From the NCBI GenBank assembly GCA_002699125.1, contig PABI01000069.1, positions 1 through 49,815 of the forward strand: a DNA stretch of 49,815 nucleotides, given 5' to 3'. Origin of the DNA: Anaerolineaceae bacterium (GTDB taxonomy: Bacteria; Chloroflexota; Anaerolineae; Promineifilales; Promineifilaceae). Below, in pieces: positions 1-7,855 of the stretch (the stretch's first letter is position 1; each line of letters starts with the position of its first letter). The notes below the pieces were generated by a model. It was not told where the DNA came from. It saw nothing but the letters and a program-made list of their open reading frames with translations, and did no database searches. The translations under genes were made by a program, and so were the position numbers.

Positions 1-82
1 ATGACCTGGGAATTGTCAAACGAAAACGAAAAAACGAGACATCTGTGTTTGAATTATGGCCTTTGACAATTGTCTCAAACCC

Positions 83-469
83 TTAACTTGTAACCGATGT
101 GCTTAACTGAAATTGTCGGCCCGGGCCGTCTAGCAGCAGATAGTAATCGCTGAGCCAATCGCGACCTAGAATAGCAAAAGGATAAGGCGTTACAATAACC
201 TCCATCTTTTTCACTGGTTCCTTAGCCATAGCCATATTTGCTTCATATGTGAAAACAACTGTTTTCACCGCATTGGCATCCTCAAGCTGCAAACGTCCAA
301 CCGGATAAAGCTTCAGCCTCTCTACTAACAATTCTGGAACGGCCGTGATATCTGCGCCCGTATCAATCAATGCGGATAGCTCAATCCGAGGACGGCGATG
401 AACAACACCACCTATCGTCACAGGCAGGACAATTGCCGGTGGATCGAATTGTGTATCGTAAGGAATCAT
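83..469 (-). CDS. Retropepsin-like (clan AA) aspartic protease
   Basis: A 128-residue protein with the retropepsin-type active-site signature ALIDTGADITAVP near residue 36, preceded by hydrophobic strands and followed near the C-terminus by AILGRDWL, the hydrophobic-Gly (ILG) motif typical of single-domain clan AA proteases. Such proteins act as homodimers, each subunit giving one catalytic Asp; this is family knowledge. No signal peptide is visible, so it is probably cytoplasmic. Its ATG overlaps the stop of the upstream DUF5678 gene by 4 nt (ATGA), so the two are almost certainly co-translated. The substrate is unknown; the partner protein is the obvious candidate. The fold assignment is fairly sure, the role is not known. 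Confidence 0.8.
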   Translation of the reverse strand: MIPYDTQFDPPAIVLPVTIGGVVHRRPRIELSALIDTGADITAVPELLVERLKLYPVGRLQLEDANAVKTVVFTYEANMAMAKEPVKKMEVIVTPYPFAILGRDWLSDYYLLLDGPGRQFQLSTSVTS

Positions 470-846
470 GAGCGGGATACACGCACAGAGGGCATACGCA
501 CAGTACGCGGAGAATCCGACGCTACTTTTTCAATGTAACATACGACGTTGCCATATTGTTCTCGTACCTTGTCAAGCAGAGCCAACTTTTCGCTGCCACT
601 GGCGACGACTTTGCCCTGGTAAATAGCAACATACTGACCCGCATACTGTACCAACAAGTCAGATCGCATCCGTTCAAAAGCGGCGACCTCTTGCTCAAAG
701 ACCTGGGTGATTTCACTTGTCTCTGATTCATCTAAATGCTCAGATACCCATTCAATAACAAGAGCGTCTGTCGTTTTTTTCTGTGCGGCAGCTTTCTTCC
801 GGACAGCATCATACAGATCTTGCGGCAGTTGAATCATGTTTTGCAT
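466..846 (-). CDS. RHH-like N-terminus plus DUF5678 protein
   Basis: A 126-residue protein of two parts. Residues 4-38 (IQLPQDLYDAVRKKAAAQKK onwards) look like a ribbon-helix-helix segment of the kind found in antitoxins. Residues about 62-105 (LLVQYAGQYVAIYQGKVVAS, then a Lys/Glu-rich helix and YGN) match the DUF5678 pattern. The start at 846 is chosen because GGAGG lies six nt upstream and a TATAAT box lies at 873-878. It is first in a two-gene operon with an aspartic protease, overlapping by 4 nt. The C-terminal tail is basic and Ser-rich. Function is unknown; DNA binding and autoregulation are inferences from the N-terminus. Confidence 0.75.
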   Translation of the reverse strand: MQNMIQLPQDLYDAVRKKAAAQKKTTDALVIEWVSEHLDESETSEITQVFEQEVAAFERMRSDLLVQYAGQYVAIYQGKVVASGSEKLALLDKVREQYGNVVCYIEKVASDSPRTVRMPSVRVSRS

Positions 847-872
847 ATTCAGCCTCCATGTACCTCGTGGAT

Positions 873-878
873 ATTATA
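873..878 (-). promoter_or_regulatory. -10 box for the DUF5678/protease operon
   Basis: Minus-strand TATAAT about 27 nt upstream of the start codon. No convincing -35 box lies 16-18 nt further upstream, so this is a partial promoter call. Confidence 0.4.
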
Positions 879-932
879 CACCAGATATCTTCTCATGCTC
901 CGGCGCGATTTTGGACCAGCAGGGAACATTGA

Positions 933-2021
933 CTACCGTTCACGGACCAAGCCAATCATATCCCCCAGCACGCCGGCGGCCGTCATCTCCACCCCGGCCC
1001 CTTTGCCGCCGATGAGCAGCGGCTCGTCGTTGTAAAAGCCGGTGCGGAAGCTGATGTATTTCATGTTGGCCAGCGGGCTGCTGGCCGGGATCGGCTTCAG
1101 GCCGACCGTGCCGCGTCCTTCGGCAAGTTCGGCCACATAACGCAGTACCTGCCCGTTGCCCAAGGCGGCAGCCACGCGCTGGTTCATCGCCGCATCTAGC
1201 TGGCAGGCGGCTTTCAGAAATTCCGGCACGGACAAATTCGCCAAATCCGGCGTGTAAAGCGATTCCACGGTGATGTCGCCGGCTTCCAGCGGCCAGCCGG
1301 CCATGCGGCCTAAAATCATCACCTTGCGCATGACGTCTTTGCCGCCTAAATCTTCGCGCGGGTCGGGTTCGGTGTACCCTTTGGCTTTGGCCTCAGCGAT
1401 GGCCTGGGAGAGCAGGATGCCTTCATCCAAACGGCCGCATATAAAGCCCAACGTCCCGCTCAACTGCCCTTCAATCCGGTGAATCTTGTCGTTTACGTCC
1501 AGCAGGTAGCGCAGCGTGGCAATCACCGGCTGGCCACCGCCCACGGTGGATTCATGGCGCAGGCGAGGATGGTTGTAGAAGGGTGCGGCCGTTTGCCACG
1601 GTCCGGCCAACGGTTTTTTATTGGCCAAAACCACGCTGTGTCCCTGGTCTAACGCCTGCATCAGCACCGGTTCCAGCCCATCGGCGGCGGTCACATCTAC
1701 AAAGATGGCCGGGCCAAGATTGGCATCGGTCACTTTTTGCACGATTTCGGCTTCGCTGGGGCGGACGCGGCTGGTGGGAATCTGAGCGTGGTGCGCCGGA
1801 TCGACACATAATCCTTGCGCTTTGGCATCCACAGCGGCCAGCAATTGTTCATCGCTGAGGCCATCGCTGTTCCACAGCATGGTTTTGCTGTCGGTGATGG
1901 CGATGATGTTGAATTGGCATTGATTGCGGGTGGTTAAGGGGGAACGGCCGTTCACAATCTGCCGTAACAATGCCGAACCAACCCCGCCCACGCCAAACAA
2001 AATTACTGGTACTTCTTTCAT
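933..2021 (-). CDS. hom: Homoserine dehydrogenase
   Basis: A 362-residue monofunctional homoserine dehydrogenase, reducing aspartate semialdehyde to homoserine with NAD(P)H on the route to threonine and methionine. The N-terminal dinucleotide fold shows VILFGVGGVGSALL (residues 6-19), then VDVTAADGLEP and the ANKKPLAGP segment of the substrate region, and QLSGTLGFICGRL followed by AKAKGYTEPDPREDLGGKDV, the conserved catalytic-domain block. It ends without a C-terminal ACT domain, so threonine feedback through ACT is not expected. SD GAGGGA sits just before the ATG. It stands alone and is preceded by a structured leader of about 280 nt with a short peptide ORF, suggesting control at the RNA level. 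Confidence 0.93.
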   Translation of the reverse strand: MKEVPVILFGVGGVGSALLRQIVNGRSPLTTRNQCQFNIIAITDSKTMLWNSDGLSDEQLLAAVDAKAQGLCVDPAHHAQIPTSRVRPSEAEIVQKVTDANLGPAIFVDVTAADGLEPVLMQALDQGHSVVLANKKPLAGPWQTAAPFYNHPRLRHESTVGGGQPVIATLRYLLDVNDKIHRIEGQLSGTLGFICGRLDEGILLSQAIAEAKAKGYTEPDPREDLGGKDVMRKVMILGRMAGWPLEAGDITVESLYTPDLANLSVPEFLKAACQLDAAMNQRVAAALGNGQVLRYVAELAEGRGTVGLKPIPASSPLANMKYISFRTGFYNDEPLLIGGKGAGVEMTAAGVLGDMIGLVRER

Positions 2022-2044
2022 CTTCTTCCCTCATACATATGCAA

Positions 2045-2101
2045 ATTTCCCCGGAAACTGATTCACAGGGTTCTCGTTTGAACCAAAGTTTCCGGGGAAA
2101 T
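2045..2101 (-). promoter_or_regulatory. Hairpin directly upstream of hom
   Basis: Perfect 15-bp inverted repeat (AGTTTCCGGGGAAAT and its complement at 2045-2059 and 2087-2101). Its 27-nt loop holds a second small hairpin (GGTTC/GAACC, 2069-2084). It ends 24 nt before the hom start, so it could affect ribosome access or RNA stability. There is no U-run directly after it, so it is not a simple terminator. Confidence 0.6.
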
Positions 2102-2134
2102 CAAGAAAAAAGCCAATATTCGTTTAAAAGCAAA

Positions 2135-2164
2135 CAAGGGCCCTGTCCGAGAACAAGGCCCTTG
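2135..2164 (-). terminator. Terminator-like hairpin in the hom leader (attenuator candidate)
   Basis: Minus-strand hairpin with 8-bp arms CAAGGGCC/GGCCCTTG followed by TTTGCTTTT. It lies between the leader-peptide ORF and hom, where an intrinsic attenuator would be placed. Confidence 0.5.
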
Positions 2165-2167
2165 CGT

Positions 2168-2213
2168 GCACCGTAGCGCTACTGATTCATCTGAGGAGGT
2201 AGCGCTACGGTGC
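2168..2213 (-). promoter_or_regulatory. Long hairpin overlapping the leader-peptide ORF
   Basis: Perfect 15-bp inverted repeat (arms 2168-2182 and 2199-2213, GCACCGTAGCGCTAC). The 5' arm in the RNA covers codons 8-12 of the leader ORF and the 3' arm covers its stop codon, so a translating or terminating ribosome would prevent the stem forming. The loop holds ACCUCCU, a perfect 7-nt complement to the leader's own SD at 2243-2249. Confidence 0.65.
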
Positions 2214-2235
2214 GTTTAGATAAATTACTATCCAT
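2179..2235 (-). CDS. Short leader peptide upstream of hom (18 aa)
   Basis: ATG at 2235 and TAG at 2179 give MDSNLSKRTVALPPQMNQ. The SD is excellent: AAGGAGGTG ends 5-7 nt before the ATG. The peptide contains one Thr, two Met and one Lys, so it is not a classic run of threonine codons; its control signal, if any, is unclear. It sits 30-90 nt after a strong promoter and its codons overlap a 15-bp hairpin followed by a terminator-like hairpin, the arrangement of a translation-coupled attenuator. That it is translated is an inference from the SD and context; it is too short for homology support. Confidence 0.55.
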   Translation of the reverse strand: MDSNLSKRTVALPPQMNQ

Positions 2236-2307
2236 TAGCACCACCTCCTTTTCATAAAGATAGCTTGCCAAAACTTGGCGTATCAATAAGTTGGAAATGA
2301 TTGGCGC

Positions 2308-2336
2308 ATTATGGCATACATAATTCCCTGTGTCAA
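2308..2336 (-). promoter_or_regulatory. Sigma-70-type promoter of the hom leader
   Basis: Minus-strand TTGACA (2331-2336), 17-nt spacer and CATAAT (2308-2313), eleven of twelve consensus bases. Transcription would begin near 2301, giving a leader of about 280 nt before hom. Confidence 0.75.
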
Positions 2337-2394
2337 TGATTGTGTAAAATGATCAGAATTTGTTAACCTGGGATTTTCGGTAGAAAATTTGTGC

Positions 2395-2400
2395 TATAAT
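2395..2400 (+). promoter_or_regulatory. Extended -10 promoter of the helicase gene
   Basis: TGCTATAAT (extended -10) with TATAAT at 2395-2400. It overlaps the longest possible reading frame of the helicase gene, which argues that the ATG at 2437 is the true start. Confidence 0.55.
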
Positions 2401-2436
2401 TTTTCACTTTCAACTGATATCGATGGAATTTTCTTT

Positions 2437-5259
2437 ATGACTGCCACTACTTATGTTGTTGTTGATGTAGAAACAACCGGATTAGACCCCCAAACTGACA
2501 GCATCATCGAAGTTGCCGCCATCACCTTTCGTGGCAATGATATTTTGGATGAATTTTCCTCGCTGGTGAACCCGCACCGGACGATTCCACCCTACATCAC
2601 CCAGCTTACCGGCATTACCCAGGCGATGGTCGAAGATGCGCCCACGATGTTCACCCTGCGCTCCCGCCTGCGGCCCAAAATTGGCGATCATGTGCTGGTG
2701 GGGCACAACATCAGCTTCGATATGGGCTTTTTGGAGGCGGAACGGCTGGGAATGGGCAATCACCGGCTGGATACGGTGACGCTGGCTTCCATTTTGTTTC
2801 CTGACGCTGGTCGGTTCAATCTGGAATCGTTGGTGCATTATTTGCAGATTCCCAGCCGTAACGGCGGGCAATCCCACCGCGCCCTGGACGATGCGGAGCA
2901 GACGGTGGAGCTGTTTTTGGCGCTGCGTGAGCGGGCTTTGCAGCTTGAATTGCACCAGATTGATGAACTGGTGGAAGCTGGGCGGCGGCTGGGCTGGCCT
3001 GAAACCGTCTTTTTTGAAGACATCTTGGCCGACCGGGTACGCACGGCGTTTGAGGGTAAAGATTTACGTCATCGCGGGCGACTGCCCCGATTATTTAGTC
3101 CCGGCAAGCTAGACGGCCGTCCCGCCGTCCCCGCCGAAACACCGCGCATGTTAGACCCGGAGCTGGTATCCAGCCTGATCCAGCCGGGGGGCAATTTCAA
3201 CCAGCTGTTTGCCGAATTTGAGTACCGGCCGCAGCAGGTGGAAATGTTGGACGCCGTTGTGAATGCATTTAACGACGGGGCACACGTCATGGTAGAGGCC
3301 GGCACCGGGACGGGCAAAAGTATTGCCTATTTAATTCCGGCGGCGTTTTGGGCAGTGGAAAACGGCCGTCGCGTCGTCATCTCTACCAACACCATCAACC
3401 TGCAAGACCAGCTCATCCACAAAGATATTCCCGAACTGCAAAAAGTGCTGCCGTTTGAGCTGCGCGCCGCCGTGCGCAAAGGGCGGCGCAACTATGTATG
3501 CACGCGTCTCTTCCAGCAGATGCGCCACAGCGGTCCCAGCAACGCCGACGAAATGGCCCTCTATGCCCGTATCCTGCTCTGGCTGCCTACCACGCTCAGC
3601 GGCGATGTGGCTGAGTTGAACCTGCGCACGCCGGGAGAGCGGCTGGCCTGGGCCAGGCTCAACGCCGAAACCGCTTCCTGCACGCAGGACCACTGCGCCG
3701 CTGAAAATTGTCCGCTGCACGTGGCTCGCCGCCGATCCGAGCTGGCCCATCTGATCATTGTCAATCATTCGCTGCTACTGTCTGACGTGGCCAGCGAAAG
3801 CCAGGTGCTGCCCCATTTTGTCGACTTGATTGTCGATGAGGCGCATCATTTGGAATCGGCCGTGACTGATGGCCTCAGCTTCCGCGCCGACAAGCGCTTT
3901 TTGGAGGCAATTCTGGACGATGTGACCAAGCCGCGCGCCGGGCTGCTGGCTGATTTGCAAACCCGGCTGCAAGCGACGCTGCCGCCCGATTTTGTCGCCC
4001 GGTTTGATGAGATGATCGACCGGATGCGCCGGGAAGGGCAGGCGGCGATGATTCGGCTGGACGAATTTTTTACGACACTCACCTACTTTTTGTCTGAGGC
4101 CGTGAGCACGCGCAGCCAGTTTGCCCAGCAAATTCGGCTGACGCCCGCCGTGCGCACCCAGCCTGGCTTTGATGAGGTGGAAATCAGCTGGGACAATCTG
4201 GGCCGCCACTTGTTTGCTATTGCCGAGGGTTTTGGCAAGCTGGCGGCTGGTTTGGGCGAAGTGGCTGACCAGTTTGATGTGGAAGATGGCGAGGATTTGA
4301 AGCTGACCTTGATGAGCAACGGCCGTTCCCTCGAAGAAACCCGTCTCAACCTGGATGGCATCATCATCGATCCAGACTCGGACATGATTTACTGGGTCGA
4401 AGTGTTTCGCGAGCGCATCTCCCTCCATGCTGCGCCGCTGCACGTCGGGCCGTTGGTGCAAAAGAACATCTTCGAGGCGCTGGAAACCGTGGTGCTCACC
4501 TCGGCCACGATGCGTACCGCTGGGCCAGACGCCCGCGAGGAAGCCAACTTTGCCTACATCCGCGAGCGGCTGCACGCCTACGACGTGGACGAGTTGGCCG
4601 TTGGTTCCCCCTTCGACTACAAAAACGCCACCCTGCTTTACCTGGTCACCGATATTCCTGAGCCAAATCAGCCCGGCTACCAGCGCATGTTGGAAGATGC
4701 GGTTGTGGATGTGGCCACGGCGCTGGGCGGTCGTACCATGGTGTTGTTTACCTCGTATGGCCAACTCAACCAAACGGCCAAAGCGATTGAAGGCCCGCTG
4801 GCCGACGCCGGCATTACGACGCTGGCACAATCTTCCGGCAGCTCGCGCCAGCAGCTGCTGGACCAGTTTAAGCAGCCAGACAGCCACGCCGTGCTGCTGG
4901 GCACGCGCTCCTTTTGGGAAGGCGTCGATGTGCCGGGCCAGGCGCTGCAAGCGGTGATGATTGCCAAACTGCCGTTTGACGTGCCGTCTGACCCCATTTT
5001 TGCGGCTCGTTCTGAAACATTTGACAATTCCTTCTTTGAGTATTCCGTGCCGGAGGCGGTGCTGCGTTTTCGGCAGGGCTTTGGCCGGCTCAACCGTCGC
5101 CAGACGGATGAAGGCGTGGTGATCATTTTGGATAAGCGAGTGATCACCAAACGGTATGGTCAGATGTTTGTCGATGCGCTGCCAGAATGCACCGTGCTGC
5201 GCCAGCGGCTGGATCGGGTGGGCGAACTCACCGTGCGCTGGTTGAATCGAGACCGCTGA
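2437..5259 (+). CDS. dinG: DnaQ exonuclease-DinG helicase fusion
   Basis: A 940-residue fusion. Residues 1-170 form a DEDDh 3'-5' exonuclease: VVVDVETTGLD (about 6-16), HNISFDMGF (about 90) and HRALDDAEQT (about 147). The rest is an XPD/DinG-type superfamily 2 helicase: Walker A EAGTGTGKS near 288, DEAH near 467, LTSATM near 688, WEGVDVPG and QGFGRLNRR (motif VI, near 881). Cysteines at about 355, 415, 420 and 425 match the four-Cys iron-sulfur cluster between motifs Ia and II. DinG-type enzymes unwind 5'-3' and resolve unusual DNA structures. Start at 2437 rather than the in-frame TTG at 2389, which would lie inside the promoter. Monocistronic. Confidence 0.93.
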   Translation: MTATTYVVVDVETTGLDPQTDSIIEVAAITFRGNDILDEFSSLVNPHRTIPPYITQLTGITQAMVEDAPTMFTLRSRLRPKIGDHVLVGHNISFDMGFLEAERLGMGNHRLDTVTLASILFPDAGRFNLESLVHYLQIPSRNGGQSHRALDDAEQTVELFLALRERALQLELHQIDELVEAGRRLGWPETVFFEDILADRVRTAFEGKDLRHRGRLPRLFSPGKLDGRPAVPAETPRMLDPELVSSLIQPGGNFNQLFAEFEYRPQQVEMLDAVVNAFNDGAHVMVEAGTGTGKSIAYLIPAAFWAVENGRRVVISTNTINLQDQLIHKDIPELQKVLPFELRAAVRKGRRNYVCTRLFQQMRHSGPSNADEMALYARILLWLPTTLSGDVAELNLRTPGERLAWARLNAETASCTQDHCAAENCPLHVARRRSELAHLIIVNHSLLLSDVASESQVLPHFVDLIVDEAHHLESAVTDGLSFRADKRFLEAILDDVTKPRAGLLADLQTRLQATLPPDFVARFDEMIDRMRREGQAAMIRLDEFFTTLTYFLSEAVSTRSQFAQQIRLTPAVRTQPGFDEVEISWDNLGRHLFAIAEGFGKLAAGLGEVADQFDVEDGEDLKLTLMSNGRSLEETRLNLDGIIIDPDSDMIYWVEVFRERISLHAAPLHVGPLVQKNIFEALETVVLTSATMRTAGPDAREEANFAYIRERLHAYDVDELAVGSPFDYKNATLLYLVTDIPEPNQPGYQRMLEDAVVDVATALGGRTMVLFTSYGQLNQTAKAIEGPLADAGITTLAQSSGSSRQQLLDQFKQPDSHAVLLGTRSFWEGVDVPGQALQAVMIAKLPFDVPSDPIFAARSETFDNSFFEYSVPEAVLRFRQGFGRLNRRQTDEGVVIILDKRVITKRYGQMFVDALPECTVLRQRLDRVGELTVRWLNRDR

Positions 5260-5575
5260 AATTCTCCCTGATGGCTTCTGCCAGAACCCCTTGAAACATA
5301 ATTGGATCGATCTCGGATCGGTGAATTTATATACTGCTTAACAGTTGAGCAGGAATTTTGTCTGTATTCTATGCGCCGTAGGCTCAAAATGAAGGAGGTT
5401 ACGGCCGTTCAGATTAACAGAAAGAATTGCAGCCATAATGTGAGAGAATATCATCCAATAGACCGATTGACCTATGGTTAAACTGGTCCCCTCATTTACC
5501 ATTATCTGTCCAATAAGCTGTTCAAAAACACCCATTTTGCTTAAAAGGAAAACCAACTATTTTAGGAGAGATTTT
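5260..5575. other. Intergenic region of 316 nt
   Basis: No ORF, clear terminator or full promoter is seen. It contains one ACGGCCGT palindrome at 5401-5408. A possible -10-like CATAAT lies near 5434 without a matched -35. The SD AGGAGAG of the next gene lies at its end. Confidence 0.5.
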
Positions 5576-7675
5576 ATGAAAAACGTGAACAAACATCTGA
5601 TTTTTCTGCTGTTAGCCGCGCTGCTGTTTGGCACTGTGCTCATAGCTTGCGGCGGGGAAGAGCCCACGCCAACCCCGCGTGCTGCTAATGACGATGACGA
5701 CGATGGTGATCCGCCGCCGGATGAAGAGGAACCCACTGCGGAGCCAACGGAAGAACCGGAACCCACCGAAGAACCTACACCAGAGCCAACGGAGACCCCG
5801 GACCCCACTGCTGGTTTCATTGATTTTTCCAATGACGTTTTGGGCGTTACGTTCTCCTACCCCGAAGAGTGGGCGATTGAGTTTGATGAATTGAGCAGTG
5901 AAATTAAGTTGGCCAGCAGCCAGGCGATTTTGGAAGATAGCGACGACAATATTGAAGGCGCAATCTTAAATATGCTTTTTGTGGATACGGCCATGTTTAG
6001 CACGCTGGATGCCGAGGCCGATTTGACGGATCCGGTGCAGTTGTTGGGCGTTTTTGTTGATTTCTTTGCCGAACCAAGTGATGAGGGCATCACGGTCACT
6101 GTTACTGACGAGCCAACGGCCGTTACCATCAATGGTCAGTCGGCGGCAGAAGTTATGGTGGATGCCGTTGACGAAGAAGGGGATGCGGCCGTCATGAAAG
6201 TCCTCGTCATCATGTTTGAAGATCGTGCGGCCGTTGTGCTTTCTGGCTCTGAAGTATCTGAAGAAGAGCAGAATCGCCCCCTGCTGGACGCCATCGAAAA
6301 CTCCATTACCCTTTCCGCCCCTGTTGGCGCGCCCACAACTGAAACTGAGGACACTGATCTTCCTGTGACCTCCGGATTCCTGCTGTATGGTGATGTTATT
6401 CAGGGTACTGTCGACGAGACTGGTCCATCCGTCTGGGACTTTGTTGGCCTGGAAGGAGAAGTGATCGACATCATCATCGAGCCGGCAGGTGACTTCGACG
6501 TCGTGTTTGATGTGCTTGATGAAGACGGCAACTCCATTTTGCCCAACGGCGAAATTGATGACTCTTTTAGTGCGGAAGAAATTCGCGAGTTGACCATTCC
6601 CGCTTCTGGCTCGTACTTCATTACGGTTCGTGGTTTTGCCGATGCCACCGGGAACTACACCTTGACGATTGCTGAAGCCGGAACGGCCGTTGCCCCACCA
6701 GTAACTGGGGGTGAAGGCGAAGCTATCGAATACGGTGCCTTTGTCTCCGGTTCGGTAGACAGTGCCAATCCGATTGCTTCCTACTCCTTCAGCGGTGCCG
6801 CAGACGAAGTTGTCGGTATGGTCGTCACCCCGCTGGGTGAGTTTGATGCTGTGGTAGATGTGGTTGATGCCGCCGGCAACTCTCTGCTTTCCCGTGAGCG
6901 TGATGCGTCCTTTGGCCAGGAAAACGTGATTGTCTCCCTGCCCGCCGATGGCGTTTACACCGTTAACGTCTATGGGTTTGAAGGCTCCGCCGGCAGCTTC
7001 GACATGCAGATGGGCTTCCCGCTCACCAATGTTGTCATTGCCGCATCAGATTCGTTAGAAGCTGAAGATGAAGGCGAAGGGCACTCATTCCCCTTCACGG
7101 CCCTGCGTGCTGGCGATATGGTAGGCATCTACGTTGAGCCGACTGAAGATTTAGACATTGCCATTCAAGTGCGCCAGGGTGATGCGCTGCTTGAGGGGCT
7201 GGGTTTTGACCCAGAAAGAGGCTTTGATGCTTCTATTGATGTGGAAGAGTTTGTCATGATTGCTGAAGAAACCGGCACCTACTCCTTCCGTATTCTGAAT
7301 TCTGAAGACGATTTTGCTGGCAACACCGGCGATTACGAAGTGGTGTTGTTCGGCACGCCAGAAGTTGTCTTCGAATTGGCTTACGGCGATTTTGTAGATG
7401 CCCGCACCAATGAAGAAGGCCTGGTGGATTACGTCATCAGCGGTTTGGTGGGTGAAACTGTGGTCGTTAACGTGCTTTCCGATGATGACAGTGTTGATAT
7501 GGTTGTAGAAATTCTGGATCTGGATGAGAATGTTCTGGCATCCATTGACGATGGTTTCTCTGGCGAAGAAGAAGAGCTGACCTACACGTTTGAGAGCGAA
7601 GAGCTTGTTATCATTCGCGTACGTGATTTCTTCGGCGGCCAGGGCGACTTTGTGATGTCGGTTGATCTTCAGTAA
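5576..7675 (+). CDS. Lipoprotein with PsbP-like domain and four PPC repeats
   Basis: A 699-residue secreted lipoprotein. The signal peptide ends in lipobox LIACGG (Cys near 21), followed by an acidic Thr/Pro/Glu spacer up to about residue 80. Residues about 83-255 (DFSNDVLGVTFSYPEEWAIE onwards) resemble a PsbP/DUF1795-type fold. Then come four tandem beta-sandwich repeats of about 105 residues like the PPC (pre-peptidase C-terminal) domain, each opening with YGD/YGAF and containing GxYxxxVxGF-like strands. It is very acidic, which suggests calcium or surface interactions. No catalytic site is visible. The ATG at 5576 is chosen for its SD (AGGAG) and signal peptide; an in-frame ATG at 5474 would bury the signal peptide. 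Role unknown, probably a cell-surface binding protein. Confidence 0.8.
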   Translation: MKNVNKHLIFLLLAALLFGTVLIACGGEEPTPTPRAANDDDDDGDPPPDEEEPTAEPTEEPEPTEEPTPEPTETPDPTAGFIDFSNDVLGVTFSYPEEWAIEFDELSSEIKLASSQAILEDSDDNIEGAILNMLFVDTAMFSTLDAEADLTDPVQLLGVFVDFFAEPSDEGITVTVTDEPTAVTINGQSAAEVMVDAVDEEGDAAVMKVLVIMFEDRAAVVLSGSEVSEEEQNRPLLDAIENSITLSAPVGAPTTETEDTDLPVTSGFLLYGDVIQGTVDETGPSVWDFVGLEGEVIDIIIEPAGDFDVVFDVLDEDGNSILPNGEIDDSFSAEEIRELTIPASGSYFITVRGFADATGNYTLTIAEAGTAVAPPVTGGEGEAIEYGAFVSGSVDSANPIASYSFSGAADEVVGMVVTPLGEFDAVVDVVDAAGNSLLSRERDASFGQENVIVSLPADGVYTVNVYGFEGSAGSFDMQMGFPLTNVVIAASDSLEAEDEGEGHSFPFTALRAGDMVGIYVEPTEDLDIAIQVRQGDALLEGLGFDPERGFDASIDVEEFVMIAEETGTYSFRILNSEDDFAGNTGDYEVVLFGTPEVVFELAYGDFVDARTNEEGLVDYVISGLVGETVVVNVLSDDDSVDMVVEILDLDENVLASIDDGFSGEEEELTYTFESEELVIIRVRDFFGGQGDFVMSVDLQ

Positions 7676-7735
7676 TCGGTATTCGGTGAACAGTAAACGG
7701 TAACTGATTACCGCTCACCGATAACGGATAACCAA
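7676..7735. repeat. Short-period repeat (GGTAA/GATTACCG type)
   Basis: A tract built of near-repeats of CGGTAA, CGGTGA and CGGATAA with partial inverted symmetry (CGGTAA against TTACCG, CGGTGA against TCACCG). A related stretch occurs inside the coding sequence at about 32693-32742. It lies directly after the lipoprotein stop codon. Confidence 0.6.
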
Positions 7736-7740
7736 AAAGA

Positions 7741-7774
7741 AGGGGTTGGCAGAAAATGCCAGCCTCTTTTTTGT
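7741..7774 (+). terminator. Rho-independent terminator after the PPC lipoprotein
   Basis: Ten-pair stem with two G-U pairs (GGGGTTGGCA against TGCCAGCCTC, loop GAAAA) followed by TTTTTT. Confidence 0.8.
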
Positions 7775-7855
7775 TGGCTGTGAGGGAGACGGCCGTATCT
7801 TTCGCAGAAAGGTTGGGTTATAGTTGGTTGGAGAAAAGAAGATTGTGGAGGCAAT

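Noticed and set aside
1..82. Inverted repeat AATTGTCAAA/TTTGACAATT (11-20 and 62-71) as a terminator of the protease gene
   Set aside because: The stem is AT-rich, the loop is 41 nt and no U-run follows, so it is not a convincing terminator.
2069..2084. tRNA T-arm-like sequence GGTTCAAACGAGAACC
   Set aside because: The loop is six nt and no acceptor, D or anticodon arms can be drawn around it.
2045..2336. T-box riboswitch upstream of hom
   Set aside because: No T-box consensus (AGGGTGG-NACCGCG) is visible on the minus strand; the leader looks peptide- and hairpin-based.
3775..4950. Long minus-strand ORF (391 codons) antisense to the helicase gene
   Set aside because: Composition is that of an antisense shadow (many His, Gln, Arg), no SD or domain, and the plus-strand gene is a clear DnaQ-DinG protein.
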